NCBI GenBank assembly: GCA_016617855.1
Contig: JAECUM010093678.1
Coordinates: 1 to 64,000, forward strand
Direction: 5' to 3'
DNA length: 64,000 nucleotides
Source of the DNA: Megalonaias nervosa
Taxonomy: Eukaryota > Mollusca > Bivalvia > Unionida > Unionidae
Part shown: positions 52,971-64,000 of the stretch, in pieces
Position numbering within the stretch: the first letter of the stretch is position 1
Layout of the letters: each line of letters starts with the position of its first letter
Position numbers and translations under genes: made by a program
Notes under the pieces: model-generated
Database searches by the model: none
What the model was told of the DNA's origin: nothing
What the model saw: only the letters and a program-made list of their open reading frames with translations

Positions 52971-54206
52971 TATTTTCAACTGGTATAAGTTTTCAAGTGA
53001 TCAGTATTAGGTACTAAATCAACATATACTAATTGGGTCAGAAGCATAAATTGTCATTTTGCTACAAAAATAAGATTATTCAGAAGCGTCTCCTCTTAAC
53101 CATCCATCTTTGTAACTAAAATTTATGTGTGCAATTGGAGTCTCATTTTTTATGAATAGTTCTGATTTTTGATTAGCTTATTTTATAGTCATATTAGGCA
53201 CAAAAAATTTTGTGTTTCTGGTTGGCTGACCATCCCTGTCTTTTTGTTGCTGACCCTAGCACCCTCCCCCATTAAAAATTTTGTTTTCCCTGAAATTGAT
53301 TTGTGCATCAAATTAACTAATTGAGCTTGCTTAGCACAGTACTTGAAGCGCTTAGTACATTATATATACCAATCCTTATAATTATATAGTGTTTACAAAA
53401 AAGAAAAAAAACGTAGAAAAAATATTCCCGAAATTGATTTGTGCATCTAATTGAGCAGGTTTGTCCCATAACTTGAAGTGCTTAGTATATTATATATACT
53501 AATCATTATAATATACTGATATACATAAGTAATGTTTATTTTTGTAAAAAATATTTACAGATCTACCCTAATTTTAAAACCAGTGCAATAGGAAACGTAT
53601 ACTTTTTTGACCTTACTGGTTAGAAGCACATATCATTTCACAGCGAGGTTTTGGTGTTTTTGTGAGCTGGGTCCCCTATTTTGACTTAAGAGTAGTAATG
53701 ACTGGTGTGCACAAATGGTATATCAGTTATTGGTCAGTTTTCATGTTGTTTTGATATTTCGGTGCATTTTTTGCTGTACATATAAATGCAGTTATCTATC
53801 ATGATGGGGTTCTAATGATTTTTTGAGAGTTACTAGTGGCAGGGAATTCTTTGTTGTTGCGGTTGTTGTTTTTTTCACTGTTACCAGCATGGTTTATTTC
53901 TTAACTGTTTTTCTACACTATTTGGTGATATTTTCTTTGCATACTTTGGTTAATTACTTAAGGTCAAGTTCATTTTTCTGCTTTAAACAGTAAGCAAATT
54001 GTCAAATGACACTGCATAATCATGAGATCTCTCACTGCATGTTTGAAACAATGTCACTAATAGTAAGCAATCATGTCATGAAACTCCATAATCATGGAAT
54101 CTCACACTGCTTTCATGAAACATTATGTCATGAAACTCCATAATCATGAAATTTCACATGTAAATTGCATTGTTCATATTTACCATTATTATTAATTCCT
54201 TTTAAG

Positions 54207-54417
54207 CTATTTTCAGTATGGTAGTTACCCATTAATAAGCCCATACAATGAGTCATATCCAGAACAGTTCTACCTGCATCGCAGTCGACTCTTTACCAGT
54301 GTGGCCTCCAGTAACAATGTCACTATTGGTACCTTTGTGGACAACCCACAGCCAGGAACTTGGTTTGCTGCAGCTTTCATTCCAAAAAATACAGATTCAG
54401 ACAAAATCCAGCAAAAG
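54207..54417 (+). CDS. TMEM8/PGAP6-like gene, exon b
   Basis: The acceptor 'CCTTTTAAG' gives the phase needed after exon a. The alternative 'TTTTCAG' ten bases downstream breaks phase. Donor 'GTATAA' at 54418. It encodes YFQYGSYPLISPYNESYPEQF, YLHRSRLFTSV and PGTWFAAAFIPKN, ending phase 0. The pairing 'GSYPxIxPxNxSxP' with 'PxPGxWFxAAxxP' is the strongest evidence for TMEM8/PGAP6. NES is a potential N-glycosylation site in an extracellular domain. Confidence 0.7.
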
Positions 54418-55692
54418 GTATAATAATAATAATAATGATAATAATAATAATAATAATAGCAATTTTAAAATTATAGTATAATTTTTTTTATAACTCCCAT
54501 CTTCGCTAGCCAAGGTTCTGATATGATAGCCCTATCTACACCTTGGCGTATCCAGCAGATATTTCTGTGCTTTGAGTCTGTGAATTTCATTGGATGTGGT
54601 GGCAAGCCACCGCATCCAATCAAAATTAAACTGTTCAAATTTGAACATTGTTCCTACATGATCGAGATAAGGGGAGCAAGCAGCTTATAAATGGACTGAT
54701 AAATAAGCAATTTTCCACTGCCAGTTCATGTTTGTACAAATACTTGTAAGTCAAATACACCAGTGATGTCTTCCTTCTTGTACGTAGTCATACTTTTGAA
54801 GTGAAACTTGCAAAGTATCCTTTGTAAGTCAATGCCTCCACCACTTTCGGCTGATGTACAGTGTACCCATGTTACACGCTTTTGGTTAGTTGTCATTAAA
54901 TACTAAGGGAGGCAACTCATGAAATCTAATAGTTGTCACTAGGACAAAGCACTAAAATATCTGTTCAATTTGCCAAGGTGTAGATACGGTTATCATATTG
55001 GAACCTTGACTAGCGAAGATGGATAACTATTAAATGCAGTGAGATATATGAATATCTTTTACATAGATCTTAGGCGTGCCAATACATGACCAACATTTTA
55101 AACTATCTCAAGCCCTTATTCAACAAAAATATTGTGTAAATATAGATTATTTCATGTGAGGGCTGTTCCAGTAAAATATGCCTCGAACCCAGATAAGGCA
55201 CCTTTAATATAATGCAGTCACCCATAGATGTAATTTAGAATTTTTATCATTTTTACATTAACTGTTTTAGTAATTAAAATACACTGGCATATCTTTGAAA
55301 AAATAAGTACCTTCCCAGGCTACTATGCATGTTTAAATGGAAAAGACCTGACTGGCTGACTTTCCTTTATTATATGCATCTGTATATACTTGTCATTGTT
55401 GTATGCTAGGCAAGTTAGTATGGAAGCCAATGTATCAAACCTGCATAAACTTTTTAATAACCAGACTATTTATAGGCATTTGTATGATCATAAAATTCCT
55501 TCTCTCTTTTGCATAGATTCCATTAAAATGTGTGTGTGCACATGAGTGCGTTGCTTTTTAATATTTTTTTGCAAGGTTGTAGAAATATCGGGGAAGATTG
55601 ACAGTCCTTCAGTTTTCATCCACTTTATTTTAATCTTGGATGATAACCTTAAACAATGCATATATTGTCATAAACTTCATTTTTGTGTATAG
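54418..55692 (+). other. Intron of the TMEM8/PGAP6-like gene
   Basis: Begins with an (ATA)n-type simple repeat to about 54460. 'CTTCGCTAGCCAAGGTTC' at 54499 and 'AACCTTGACTAGCGAAGATGG' at 55001 form inverted ends of a roughly 520-bp segment, possibly another TIR element. Internal 'GTGGTGGCAAGCCACCGCATCC' is palindromic. Confidence 0.5.
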
Positions 55693-55832
55693 GGGCTTAG
55701 CAAGTCTTGTTACTATGGTATGCTAGTGACGGTCACATCTCAAGCTTTTCAAGAAATCCCGGAACTGTCTCTTGATGGAGAACACAAAATTCAGCTGGGC
55801 ACAGCTCAAAGCAACAGTCAAGTCTTATATAA
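55693..55832 (+). CDS. TMEM8/PGAP6-like gene, exon c
   Basis: Acceptor 'GTGTATAG', donor 'GTAAGT' at 55833. It encodes GLSKSCYYGMLVTVTSQAF and IPELSLDGEHKIQLG. The exon enters in phase 0, matching exon b, and leaves after two bases. 'KGL..xCxY' continuing from exon b fits the family. Confidence 0.65.
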
Positions 55833-57345
55833 GTAAGTGCATTCCCTCACACATTATAGTTCCACTTTCAATGTGGAACACATATTACCACACTAAATTG
55901 AATCTTATCACAAAGCTACATTGGAGTAAGTAAACAAAGGGGGACAACTCATTCTAATTGCCTGAAGAGGAATAACATTGCATGTAAGGTGTCTGAAGGA
56001 GTTTGCATGTCTTATAAGATGTATTTAGAGTAGTGCATTATCATATTTACCATCAAAGCAGAGTGCCTCAGATGTTAATGCTCTTGTGACTGTAGATTTT
56101 TTTTAACCAGTGAAACAGGGTATTGACATGTTCTTTGTCTTTGCTTAATTATATTTTTGGTATAGTCTTGCAGTATAATAGAACTGAACATTTTCATAAA
56201 AGTATTCTCTAGATTTTGATGTGTTGATAATAACACAAAATGCACCTCACCCCCATTTGGATTTGGGAGATGAATTACTTTGAATTTTTGTATTTTAGTA
56301 CTTCTTAACTCTGTTTTTTGCCAAAAAATTTAAATTTTTGTAATCAAATTAAATTCATGGATATGACTCACATGGAGTACACATATGCATTGTTGCGTCG
56401 GGAGAGCATTCTTATGCATTTAATGCATGTTTGTGACAACCTGCTATTCAGTCCTATGGGTCATTTATGGTGTAAAATAACCATAGCTGGTGCCAATATT
56501 AATTTTGAATGGATCAAATATATTTTTTGAAATTGATTGATAATATCCTCAAGACAGCTTGACTTTTGTTTGAAATTTCCAGGCGACAAATAGCATTTGC
56601 CAGAAGTAAAAACTAACTGTACCTTGATTTGATTGGTCTGTATTTTTCATAACTCTCATCTGTATTTCATGTCTCTGTCAAGCCAAGATTGTTATTGGAC
56701 TATATATTGCTAAGTGAAACACTCAGCAGCAAAACTAGATTCAGCATTACAGATGGATCTTGGTTAATTTGGATTTTTAAGGTTTTTGTTTTTGCAACGA
56801 CAAATCCACAAATTGGCACCCATTGAATAAAAGTTAATTTGCAATGAAAGATGGAAGATCTTGGATTAGCAGCAGTGTATCCAGAGTAGAATTTGTTACA
56901 TACATAAAATATATTTTCACATGGTAAATTCAGTGTAGGATATAATCACTGACTCTTATTTTTCACTTGTGAGGTTGGAAGATCTTTTAAGACAAAGAAG
57001 GTTTATGAAGATTATAAATCAGCAGATATTTGTTACTAGAGTAAATGGAGGTCATTATCCATATACATTGATGATAGGTGTGAGGTGAATATATTGATGA
57101 AGTGTCATGTACACATTAAAATGTGTAATATTGATTATGGGGACAAGGAAATAATTTTGAGGGTCTATAAAGGTTAGTTAGACATGTTGTTTACTGTGTA
57201 TATGTCTGTACAGGTATGTTCAACTATAATTGATCTTGTTTTCTAATCTCCTTTACAGATTTGCCATTAATAATAATAATAAATAATAATAATAATACTA
57301 ATATTAGTAGTAGTAGTAGTAGTATTAGTAGTAGAAATGATGATG

Positions 57346-57386
<41 letters not shown>

Positions 57387-57693
57387 GAAATAATAATAGT
57401 GGTAATAGTAACATAAATAATTATAATAATAATAATTGTAGTGGTAATAGTATTGATGATGATGATGATGATGATGTTTATAAGAGTTATATAGTACTCC
57501 CTCATTATAACACTCTCCATGATAGCGATGCAGTATATTACTTGATAGTGAGACCACCTTATAATGAAGTTCATGATGCTTACAATTTTACTACCACTTA
57601 ATGAAATCAGATCAATGACCTTGTAACATGAATAGTCTTATAATGAAAGCCATTATAGTGAGGTAGTGTTGTAATATTTTATACACTTTTCAG
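55833..57693 (+). other. Intron of the TMEM8/PGAP6-like gene
   Basis: No further exon seen. Trinucleotide repeats (TAA, TAG, TGA types) occupy about 57268-57475 and make the long Ile/Leu/Tyr-only frames on the minus strand. Confidence 0.5.
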
Positions 57694-57986
57694 GTATACT
57701 CTCAATAGTAATATTGTGTCATACACACTGGTCATTAAGACTTGCATAATACATGCCAATGGGACATCAGAAACAGCTTCGTCGTGTCCAGTGATAGCCT
57801 ATGTGCAGTCAGAAAAGCTTCCATCCAAGGATTCTACACTTTTGAACTGTACTGATTCAGCAGGAGATTGTGAGCTGGAAGTTCCTTCCCCTGTTGTAGG
57901 CAAACAGACCTATCTCATGATAAAAGTAGACAGTGTATTGAAAAATATCACTGATGTGGAATTTTTACTGGCATTTAATTTGAAAA
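57694..57986 (+). CDS. TMEM8/PGAP6-like gene, exon d
   Basis: Acceptor 'CACTTTTCAG', donor 'GTAAGTT' at 57987. The exon starts with the third base of the codon opened by exon c, so phases agree. It encodes YTLNSNIVSYTLVIKTCIIH, SSCPVIAYVQSEKLP and LNCTDSAGDCELEVPSP, then strand-rich sequence, with several Cys and NxS/T sites, in keeping with an extracellular ectodomain. It leaves in phase 1; the EGF-like and multi-pass membrane portions must lie beyond the window or in exons I could not see. Confidence 0.6.
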
Positions 57987-58311
57987 GTAAGTTCTTATGA
58001 CTCTGTAACTATATACATTATCTTCATGCCAATTAATGAAAATGTAATTGAGGTAAAAATTTATATTTTTTTAGGAAAAAAAGAAAATATTTTCTTTTTG
58101 AATTCTTAATTTGTGTGATAAGCTTGCAGTAATTTATGAAATTTTTTATTTATTATATATTTTTTTAATGAGATATTGAAATATGTCAGTAGGAGAAGAT
58201 TTATATTGCCACAGTGGCAATACCAAATTTATATTGCCACAGTGGCAGTATAAAAACTTATTGCTGCAATGGTGATGTCACTTTTTTAACTACTCTCTTG
58301 TTGCATTTCAG

Positions 58312-58369
<58 letters not shown>

Positions 58370-58475
58370 GCTTATTTTATTCAAACTTATATTTCCATAC
58401 TTGGGCCTATTTCATTTTTCTTCTTCTCTTCACTTACTCCTTCAAAACACCATCATCCCTCCCCTCCTCTCTCTC

Positions 58476-58507
<32 letters not shown>

Positions 58508-58604
58508 CATGAGGTATGAAGATGAACAGATCTTAAATTATGTTAGTATGGTACATGTGTGTAAGCATTGAAATGCCATCAAAAATCCTTAACAGAGCTG
58601 AAGA
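57987..58604. other. Intron or downstream sequence with simple repeats
   Basis: (TA)n at about 58315-58366 and a CT-rich run at about 58467-58507. A short direct repeat 'TTTATATTGCCACAGTGGCA' occurs at about 58199 and 58229. No exon recognised. Confidence 0.5.
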
Positions 58605-59030
58605 AGTTGATTATCCTGATGCCCGGGACCCCTCTTAATCTAGATCAGACCCCTCACATATACAATGTGAGTTGTCCATCAGGTTTGTAAAGAAAAAGAA
58701 GTGATATCCCATTTACTTGAAAGAAAACCTTGAGTGTGCTGACAAAATAGTACATTTTTTATTTGACGTTCTTGAGATACAGTGCTAAATTATTAATGTT
58801 CAGCCCGCTACTGGGGCTCATTTGTAGTCCCTACACCTTATGAAGTTTGTATGCTTAATTATATTGAAAGCCATAAACTTTGTGTAGGAAGTGGAGTATA
58901 TAACTGATGAATGGGGAACAGTACTATTTCTGTTCTCCATATTTTATTGGTTATCTGTAATTATTGCCAACTTGTCCTGTTGCAGTAATAATAAAGAGCC
59001 GTCCTTTGCTCATTCTAACTTGATTATGCT
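58605..59030. repeat. Interspersed repeat, copy 2
   Basis: Partner of 43295-43665, sharing 'CCTGATGCCC', 'AATCTAGATCAG', 'GGGAACAGTACTATTTCTG' and 'GTCCTTTGCTCA'. Confidence 0.7.
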
Positions 59031-59035
59031 TCACT

Positions 59036-59038
<3 letters not shown>

Positions 59039-59115
<77 letters not shown>
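59039..59115. repeat. (TA)n microsatellite
   Basis: About 77 bp of uninterrupted TA directly after the interspersed repeat. Confidence 0.95.
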
Positions 59116-59119
<4 letters not shown>

Positions 59120-60429
59120 AGTGATGTATGTGTGATTATTTGGCAATAACACAGGATCTGGAAAAAAACATTGATTTTAATTAATTGAAATCAAATCAAA
59201 ATTATTGGTAGACAAGGTCACAAAAATTGGGAAGTACACTTTTATGAAAGGCAAATACATACATAAAATAAATTAAGGCATTTTATATTTTTTAAATTAA
59301 ATTATAGCAGTTTTGATATTTTTTCAAAATAAAAATACAAATATAAGGCTTGTTGTGCATGTGGGTTTTGAGTCCGGGCAAGTGATGTTTTAAGCCAATT
59401 GCCACATGCCTGTGTCTGAAAAGAATGTCTTTGAGAATGGTCTAAAAGAAACCTCCAAGCAACAAAAAGTATATTTCAGGTATTAACTTATTTATAAATA
59501 GTTGTCCACATGAACTGCGCACATTGTCAGTTGTTGAATTTACATGACCTGTCTTTTTTAATATTAAGTGCAGTATATGTTATGCTTTTGATTATATCTA
59601 ATACTAACATTGTTTAATTAGTGATTTTATCTCTCATCACACTGATATTCATTTTGAAAAATGATGGAAAAATTGGGGTTAGATCAGTGTTTATTACAAA
59701 CTGAAATTAATATTAACGGGCATAATGTCAAAGTAGTGGCTGTTACCAGACTTTACTGTATGATTGCCAGGGCCACACAGTTCACATATGAATGCAGAAA
59801 CAAGCAAAATCATAACCAAATTTTTCTGTTTAAAGATGTTATGCTCTGATGTCAATTGGATACAACCAGTCTCAGATGATTCTACTGTATCCCCATCCCA
59901 ACAATATTCACTGTTTCAATGCAAGCAAGAAACATATTAACGGCAATTTTTTTTTACTTCATTGTCGTTTCAAAATAGTTAATTTGACAAATAACACAAT
60001 TTGAATCACTGTATGTAGGAGTTAGATTGGCAAAAAGTTACTGTCCTTAGTTTCTGTAAAATTTTGGAACTCCTTTTTATTGAGGAGTTATGCAGTCGTT
60101 AATTGTATTGGCACAGAATGGAAACAAACATTCCATGCAAATTGATGATTTTTGTGACAAAAATATGTAATAGAAAAAATCTATTTTTTATTGTAGATAT
60201 GAGGAAATGTTTCACTTGTGAAGTAGAAACATTTTGTATTGTCACTTGTGGCTTCACCAAAATGTTTCCTCTTCACTCGTGAAATATTTCCTTATATTGG
60301 CTCATATTATATTGATATCCTCCATATGTCAAAACTAAGATGATATCAACAGTGTTGTTAACTCTACTTCTCATAGACCAGGAGAGCTTATAGGATAGTC
60401 TGTTGTTAGTCATCTATCCATTTGTTATA
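59116..60429. other. No recognised gene
   Basis: The frame at 59661-59849 is not recognised. An inverted pair 'GAGGAAATGTTTCACTTGTGA' and 'CTCACTCGTGAAATATTTCC'-like sequence flanks about 60200-60300. Confidence 0.4.
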
Positions 60430-60965
60430 GCTACTCCACCTATACTGCTTGGACACCAGCCATGAAACTTTGCACACACATTCATCCCATAGTCCAGTTG
60501 GTCATAAATGAAAATGGCATTGATTGGTCCTTCAATGTATCCACCACAGCAACCTTCTTGAAAATCATGTTATGACGATACCTCCTGAATGGATGGTCAT
60601 ATCAACATGGAGTTGTCACTAGAACACTTCTTATGAATTAAAGTTGGTCCTAAATGAAAATGATGCCAATTTGTTGTCCAATATGGTCACCACAGAAGCT
60701 GCCTTGAAAATCTTGTTATTGCGAGTCTTCCAGAATGAATGAGTCTTATTGACATGGGGTTTTCACCAGAAGACTTCTTATTATGTCTAGTTAGTCCAAA
60801 ATGAAAATTGTGCCACTTGCAGATCCAGTTTGGTTGCTGCAGTGAATATCAACATGGGATTTACTAACATACTTCTTACGATGTTTGGTTGATCCTAAAT
60901 GAAAATGGTGATGCTTAGACATCCATTATGGCCATTACAATGACAGAAATTTGCAAATGCAACTA
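60430..60965. repeat. Degenerate tandem repeat of about 145 bp, four copies
   Basis: Units share 'TTGGTCCTAAATGAAAATG', 'CCAATATGGTCACCACAG', 'CTTGAAAATC(T/A)TGTTAT', 'TCAACATGG' and 'ACTTCTTA'. Confidence 0.6.
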
Positions 60966-61245
60966 TTCTGATTGTTTTGAGTAGATTACTGTGAAACTGA
61001 GTACATATTATGGTCATCATTATACAATATTCATGTTAACCAGTGATTGTTCTCAAACAATTTTTGAGTAGTAATGCACTTTTTTCCATACAGGTTCATT
61101 CCATCATTTGAGGGAAGGGGTGGTATGTGGAAGAAGTTTTTAGCAGGGTATATTTTAAAATGACCAGTTTGTTGGGGTTATTTACATTGTAACGTTACTA
61201 AAGCCCCAAGGCAATTTCACATCTATTGCAATGATTATTGCAATG

Positions 61246-61248
<3 letters not shown>

Positions 61249-61301
<53 letters not shown>

Positions 61302-61330
61302 TATATAGATATATATATATATATATATAT
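61249..61330. repeat. (TA)n microsatellite
   Basis: TA repeat with two AGATATA interruptions, directly left of the LTR. Confidence 0.95.
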
Positions 61331-61364
61331 AGATAAATAGATGTTTGTGTATGTGTATATATAT

Positions 61365-62281
61365 TGTTACGTGTAGGCTTGTACAAAAATAACAAGAGAA
61401 AAGAGTGAAGCCAACAAGCTTTGTATATTTAACAAAATAATTTTTTCCCCTAGAAAACAATGTAAAAATTGGAAATAAGACTTTCGGTTTGTGAATATAA
61501 TCCAAAATTTAATCCTAAGATTGAAAAATATAAGTCCTATCACTAAACAGTTCTAATTGAATCCGGGTTCGAATCTTGATGAAATTCCAATATGGAGGCG
61601 ATGACGTCAGATGATGTTTGTACTGATGGTAACAGATCCTCGATTGAATCACAGTTTATGTTTCTGTATAGAATTCCAGAATGAATTTCCACTGAATTTC
61701 TTTGCCCAGAACTTTTTATAAAAAAGTACACTTGTTTAGTCTTCTAGAGAATAAATTATTAAATTCCACAAAACAGATGAACTTCAAAAACAATCTGGCA
61801 TCAACAATAAAATCCTCTTGAGCCCTCAAGGTTTAAAATACAACTGACTGAAAAGCTCTGAGAATGAGTATTAAACCCAACTAAAATGTCATTTCATTCC
61901 CGCGTGATGGGTCACATGGTCTCTTAACATTGAACAGCACAATAAAAAAAATGCCATTTATCACGTATGCAAGAATAGCCTTATCTAAGAATCAGATTCT
62001 CACGCTGGAAATTAATTTAAAAGTAAAACCGTTTACAACAGAGCTAACACGTAGATTGTAAAAGACCTTGGCCAATCGTTTTCACTCAATGTTTACAAAA
62101 ACTGTGAGCTAAAAATAGTGCTGAAGAAATCTTATAATCTAATTGGGTCAAGCCAATTTTCAGAAAAGAGATTCAAATCCAATGAAAATTATCATTACAA
62201 TAAACTGTAATGAAACAAAATTAAAATAAAAAAAGAATTTTAAAACTAACACACAAGCAATTTAATCACATATTCGTAACA
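61365..62281 (-). mobile_element. 3' LTR of a Ty3/gypsy-like retrotransposon, 917 bp
   Basis: Ends are inverted TGTTACG (61365) and CGTAACA (62281). On the minus strand a polypurine tract immediately precedes the LTR. The start region resembles the LTR-like sequence at 8629-10140. Noncoding. Confidence 0.75.
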
Positions 62282-62296
62282 CTTCCCCCATAAAGA
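62282..62296 (-). promoter_or_regulatory. Polypurine tract
   Basis: On the minus strand the sequence reads TTTATGGGGGAAG directly before TGTTACG, the expected primer site for plus-strand DNA synthesis of an LTR retrotransposon. Confidence 0.75.
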
Positions 62297-62415
62297 AAAA
62301 GAAAGATTTATATAAAAAGCTTTCTTTTTATCATATGTAAATTATACTTGAGGTAAAACAAAATTACATAAGAAAACTGTTATGAATTATACAAAGTGTA
62401 CATGAAATAATATTT
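62297..62415 (-). other. Short AT-rich gap where integrase would be expected
   Basis: Only about 120 bp separate the end of RNase H from the polypurine tract. There is no integrase sequence. Confidence 0.7.
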
Positions 62416-63708
62416 CTATACACGGGGAGGTGTGTCTTCAATCAAATTGTCTTTTCCTTTGATGTGCCTGATGTTAAGGTTATATTCTTGCAAAAACAAA
62501 CTCCACCTTAATAATCTTTGATTTTTATTTTTCATCTTGTCGATGAAAGTAAGGGGGCTGTGATCACTAAACACAACAACCGGAGAAGGAGCTGAGCTAA
62601 TGTAAACTTCAAAATGCTGTAATGCCAATATTAAAGCCAAACATTCCATCTCGATTTGATGAGTAATTTCTTTGGCGCTTATTTAATTTCTTAGAGAAAT
62701 AGCACACTGGGTGATCAACACCATTTCTATCTTCTTGAATCAATACTGCTCCAACCCCAACATCACTTGCATCCACAGATAATTTGAAAGACTGATTGAA
62801 ATTTGGAGCTGTGAGAACCGGCGCACTTTTGAGTATGGTTTTTAATCTATCAAAGCCTCCTGACATTTTTCAGTCCAAAGAAACTTGTTTTTCTTACTTA
62901 ACAAGTTTGTCAGGGGTTCAGCAATATTAGAAAAATTGGAACAAAACTTTTGATAGTATCCGGCCATACCCAAAAATCACATCATCACTGACAGGCACAG
63001 GGAAATCAGAGATAGCCTTGACCTTAGCATCTATAGGTTTAACTTGACCATGTCCCACAATATGTCCTAGAAAAGTTACACAAGCATGGCAAAACTCACT
63101 TTTAGATAAATTGATTGTCAAAGTTGCATCAGTGAGTCTGTCAAAGAATTTCCGAATCGTGGCTAGATGTTCTTTCCAGGTGTCGTTGTAGATGATGACA
63201 TCATCATTGTAAACATCACAGTTATCTAGACCAGAGGTAATCATAATTCATAAAGCATTGAAAAGTACCTGGGGAACCCTTCATCCAAAAATGGCATTAC
63301 TTTATATTGATAGAGTCCATCTGGAGTCACAAATGCCGAAATTTCTTTTGCTCTTTCCGTTAGTGCAATTTGCCAAAATCCTTTCAGAAGGTCAAATTTG
63401 GTGACATACTTGGCATTTCCAATTTTTTCAATACAGTCATCGATTCTTGGTAATGGAAATGAATCTGTTTTTGTCACACTGTTCACCTTCCTATAATCAG
63501 TGCACATACGGAAAATTTTATCTGGTTTCGGAACAAGTATACATAGTGAACTCCAATCACCTTTACTGGGCTCTATGAAATCGTTCTCCAGCAAATACTG
63601 AATTTCCTTTTTCAAGTATTCCTGATTGAGAGGGTTCATCCTGTATGGGTGTTGTTTCACAGGTTTTGAATCTACAATTTCAACATCATGAAAAATTTTG
63701 TTGTCCAT
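62416..63708 (-). pseudogene. Ty3/gypsy Pol: reverse transcriptase and RNase H, frameshifted
   Basis: Read on the minus strand from 63708: DVEIVDSKPVKQHPYRMNP, FRMCTDYRKVNSVTK, FPLPRIDDCIEKI and VTKFDLLKGFWQIAL, the N-terminal RT blocks with the first catalytic Asp. A frameshift near 63245 follows, then CDVYNDDVIIYNDTW (the YxDD box), FCHACVTFLGHIVGHG, another shift, FKLSVDASDVGVGAVLIQ (RNase H start), and ECLALILALQHF with FSDHSPL and IRHIKGKDN. It ends at 62416 with a stop just after the RNase H-to-integrase linker. Three frames are used, so it is inactive. No integrase follows. LTR elements of this type copy their RNA in cytoplasmic particles. Confidence 0.85.
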
Positions 63709-64000
63709 GTAGGAATATCTGGAAACAAGTGCTCATATTCGAATAATAACTGTTTAAGAGCATTTCTTTCTGTTGTTGTAAATGTAAAAGTTTCTGATCC
63801 AGATTTTTCATAATTTCCAAATTCCGAAGACTTGTTGCTCCAAGATCAACAGAGTCCGATTGAATTTCTTCATTTAAATCCTCAGTTTGTGGGACAGGTA
63901 CAACTAAATTAATTGCATAATTTACCTGGCTATCTCTTTCAATATACTAGTACTCCATTAATTTATTTAGATCAGAATACTATTATTATAATTTAACTCA
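63709..64000 (-). pseudogene. Ty3/gypsy Pol upstream linker, truncated by the window edge
   Basis: On the minus strand, fragments such as LKQLLFEYEHLFPDIP directly precede the RT and correspond to the segment between protease and RT. The frame shifts near 63708. The rest lies outside the window. Confidence 0.55.

Larger units (their letters stand above)
49098..54206 (+). other. Intron of the TMEM8/PGAP6-like gene
   Basis: About 5.1 kb without additional exons that I can identify. It holds a SINE, two MITEs and a TIR transposon, listed separately, plus AT-rich unique sequence. A local repeat 'GATTTGTGCATCTAATTGAGC' / 'CATCAAATTAACTAATTGAGC' occurs around 53300 and 53435. Confidence 0.5.

Noticed and set aside
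57224..57574. 116- and 96-codon Ile/Leu- or Tyr-rich frames
   Set aside because: Products of trinucleotide repeats.
61182..61505. 107-codon frame with Ile-Tyr repeats
   Set aside because: Translation of the (TA)n microsatellite.

Overview
The window looks like a gene-poor, AT-rich, repeat-laden stretch of an animal nuclear genome. The evidence is spliced exons of a TMEM8/PGAP6-like metazoan gene, tRNA-derived SINEs with target-site duplications, LINEs, an LTR retrotransposon, foldback MITEs and many microsatellites. The style of the SINEs and minisatellites suggests a lophotrochozoan, perhaps a mollusc, but this is a weak guess. Everything here was read by eye, with no database search.

Layout. 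From 1 to 11 kb: microsatellites, a diverged tandem array (1.4-2.8 kb), a minisatellite of about 115 bp (6.2-8.6 kb, resuming near 10.6 kb) and LTR-like sequence between its two parts. From 11 to 14.2 kb: a heavily decayed cluster of virus-like genes (a capsid-associated protein, a double-jelly-roll-type major capsid protein and an adenain-like protease), the relic of an old Polinton/adintovirus-like element. From about 14.7 to 38.2 kb: a LINE with zinc-knuckle ORF1 and APE endonuclease, RT and RNase H in ORF2. It carries an antisense tRNA-Pro SINE in ORF1, about 1 kb of foreign sequence between RT and RNase H, and a 16,083-bp Polinton/Maverick in the ORF2 endonuclease region.

The Polinton (16552-32634) is the centrepiece. 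It has 273-bp, roughly 99% identical TIRs starting AG and ending CT, and a CAAGT target duplication. Its virion module contains a major capsid protein, an adenain-type protease preceded by a hydrophobic virion peptide, a penton-like minor capsid protein with a large insertion, a packaging ATPase, a fibre-like protein with phage-style repeats, a two-helix membrane protein and a zinc-ribbon/phospholipase A2 protein. Replication and integration are represented by a very long PolB-SF1 helicase-HNH fusion and a retroviral-type integrase. A separate HNH/NUMOD homing-type endonuclease and a zinc-ribbon paralogue of the PLA2 protein complete the set. Capsid, penton, fibre, membrane and ATPase frames are intact. 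Two N-terminal virion-type genes, the protease, the polymerase fusion and the PLA2 gene carry frameshifts or stops, and the integrase frame is open but lacks the second catalytic aspartate. The copy is therefore young but probably not autonomous, unless some lesions are sequencing errors.

From 38 to 64 kb: two copies of a second tRNA-derived SINE, two more copies of the tRNA-Pro SINE, four copies of a palindromic MITE (one split by a 1,051-bp TIR transposon), a relic LINE endonuclease inside a fresh 288-bp tandem duplication, four exons of the TMEM8/PGAP6-like gene (48917-57986, plus strand), and at the right edge an LTR (Ty3/gypsy) element on the minus strand with a 917-bp LTR and no integrase between RNase H and the polypurine tract.
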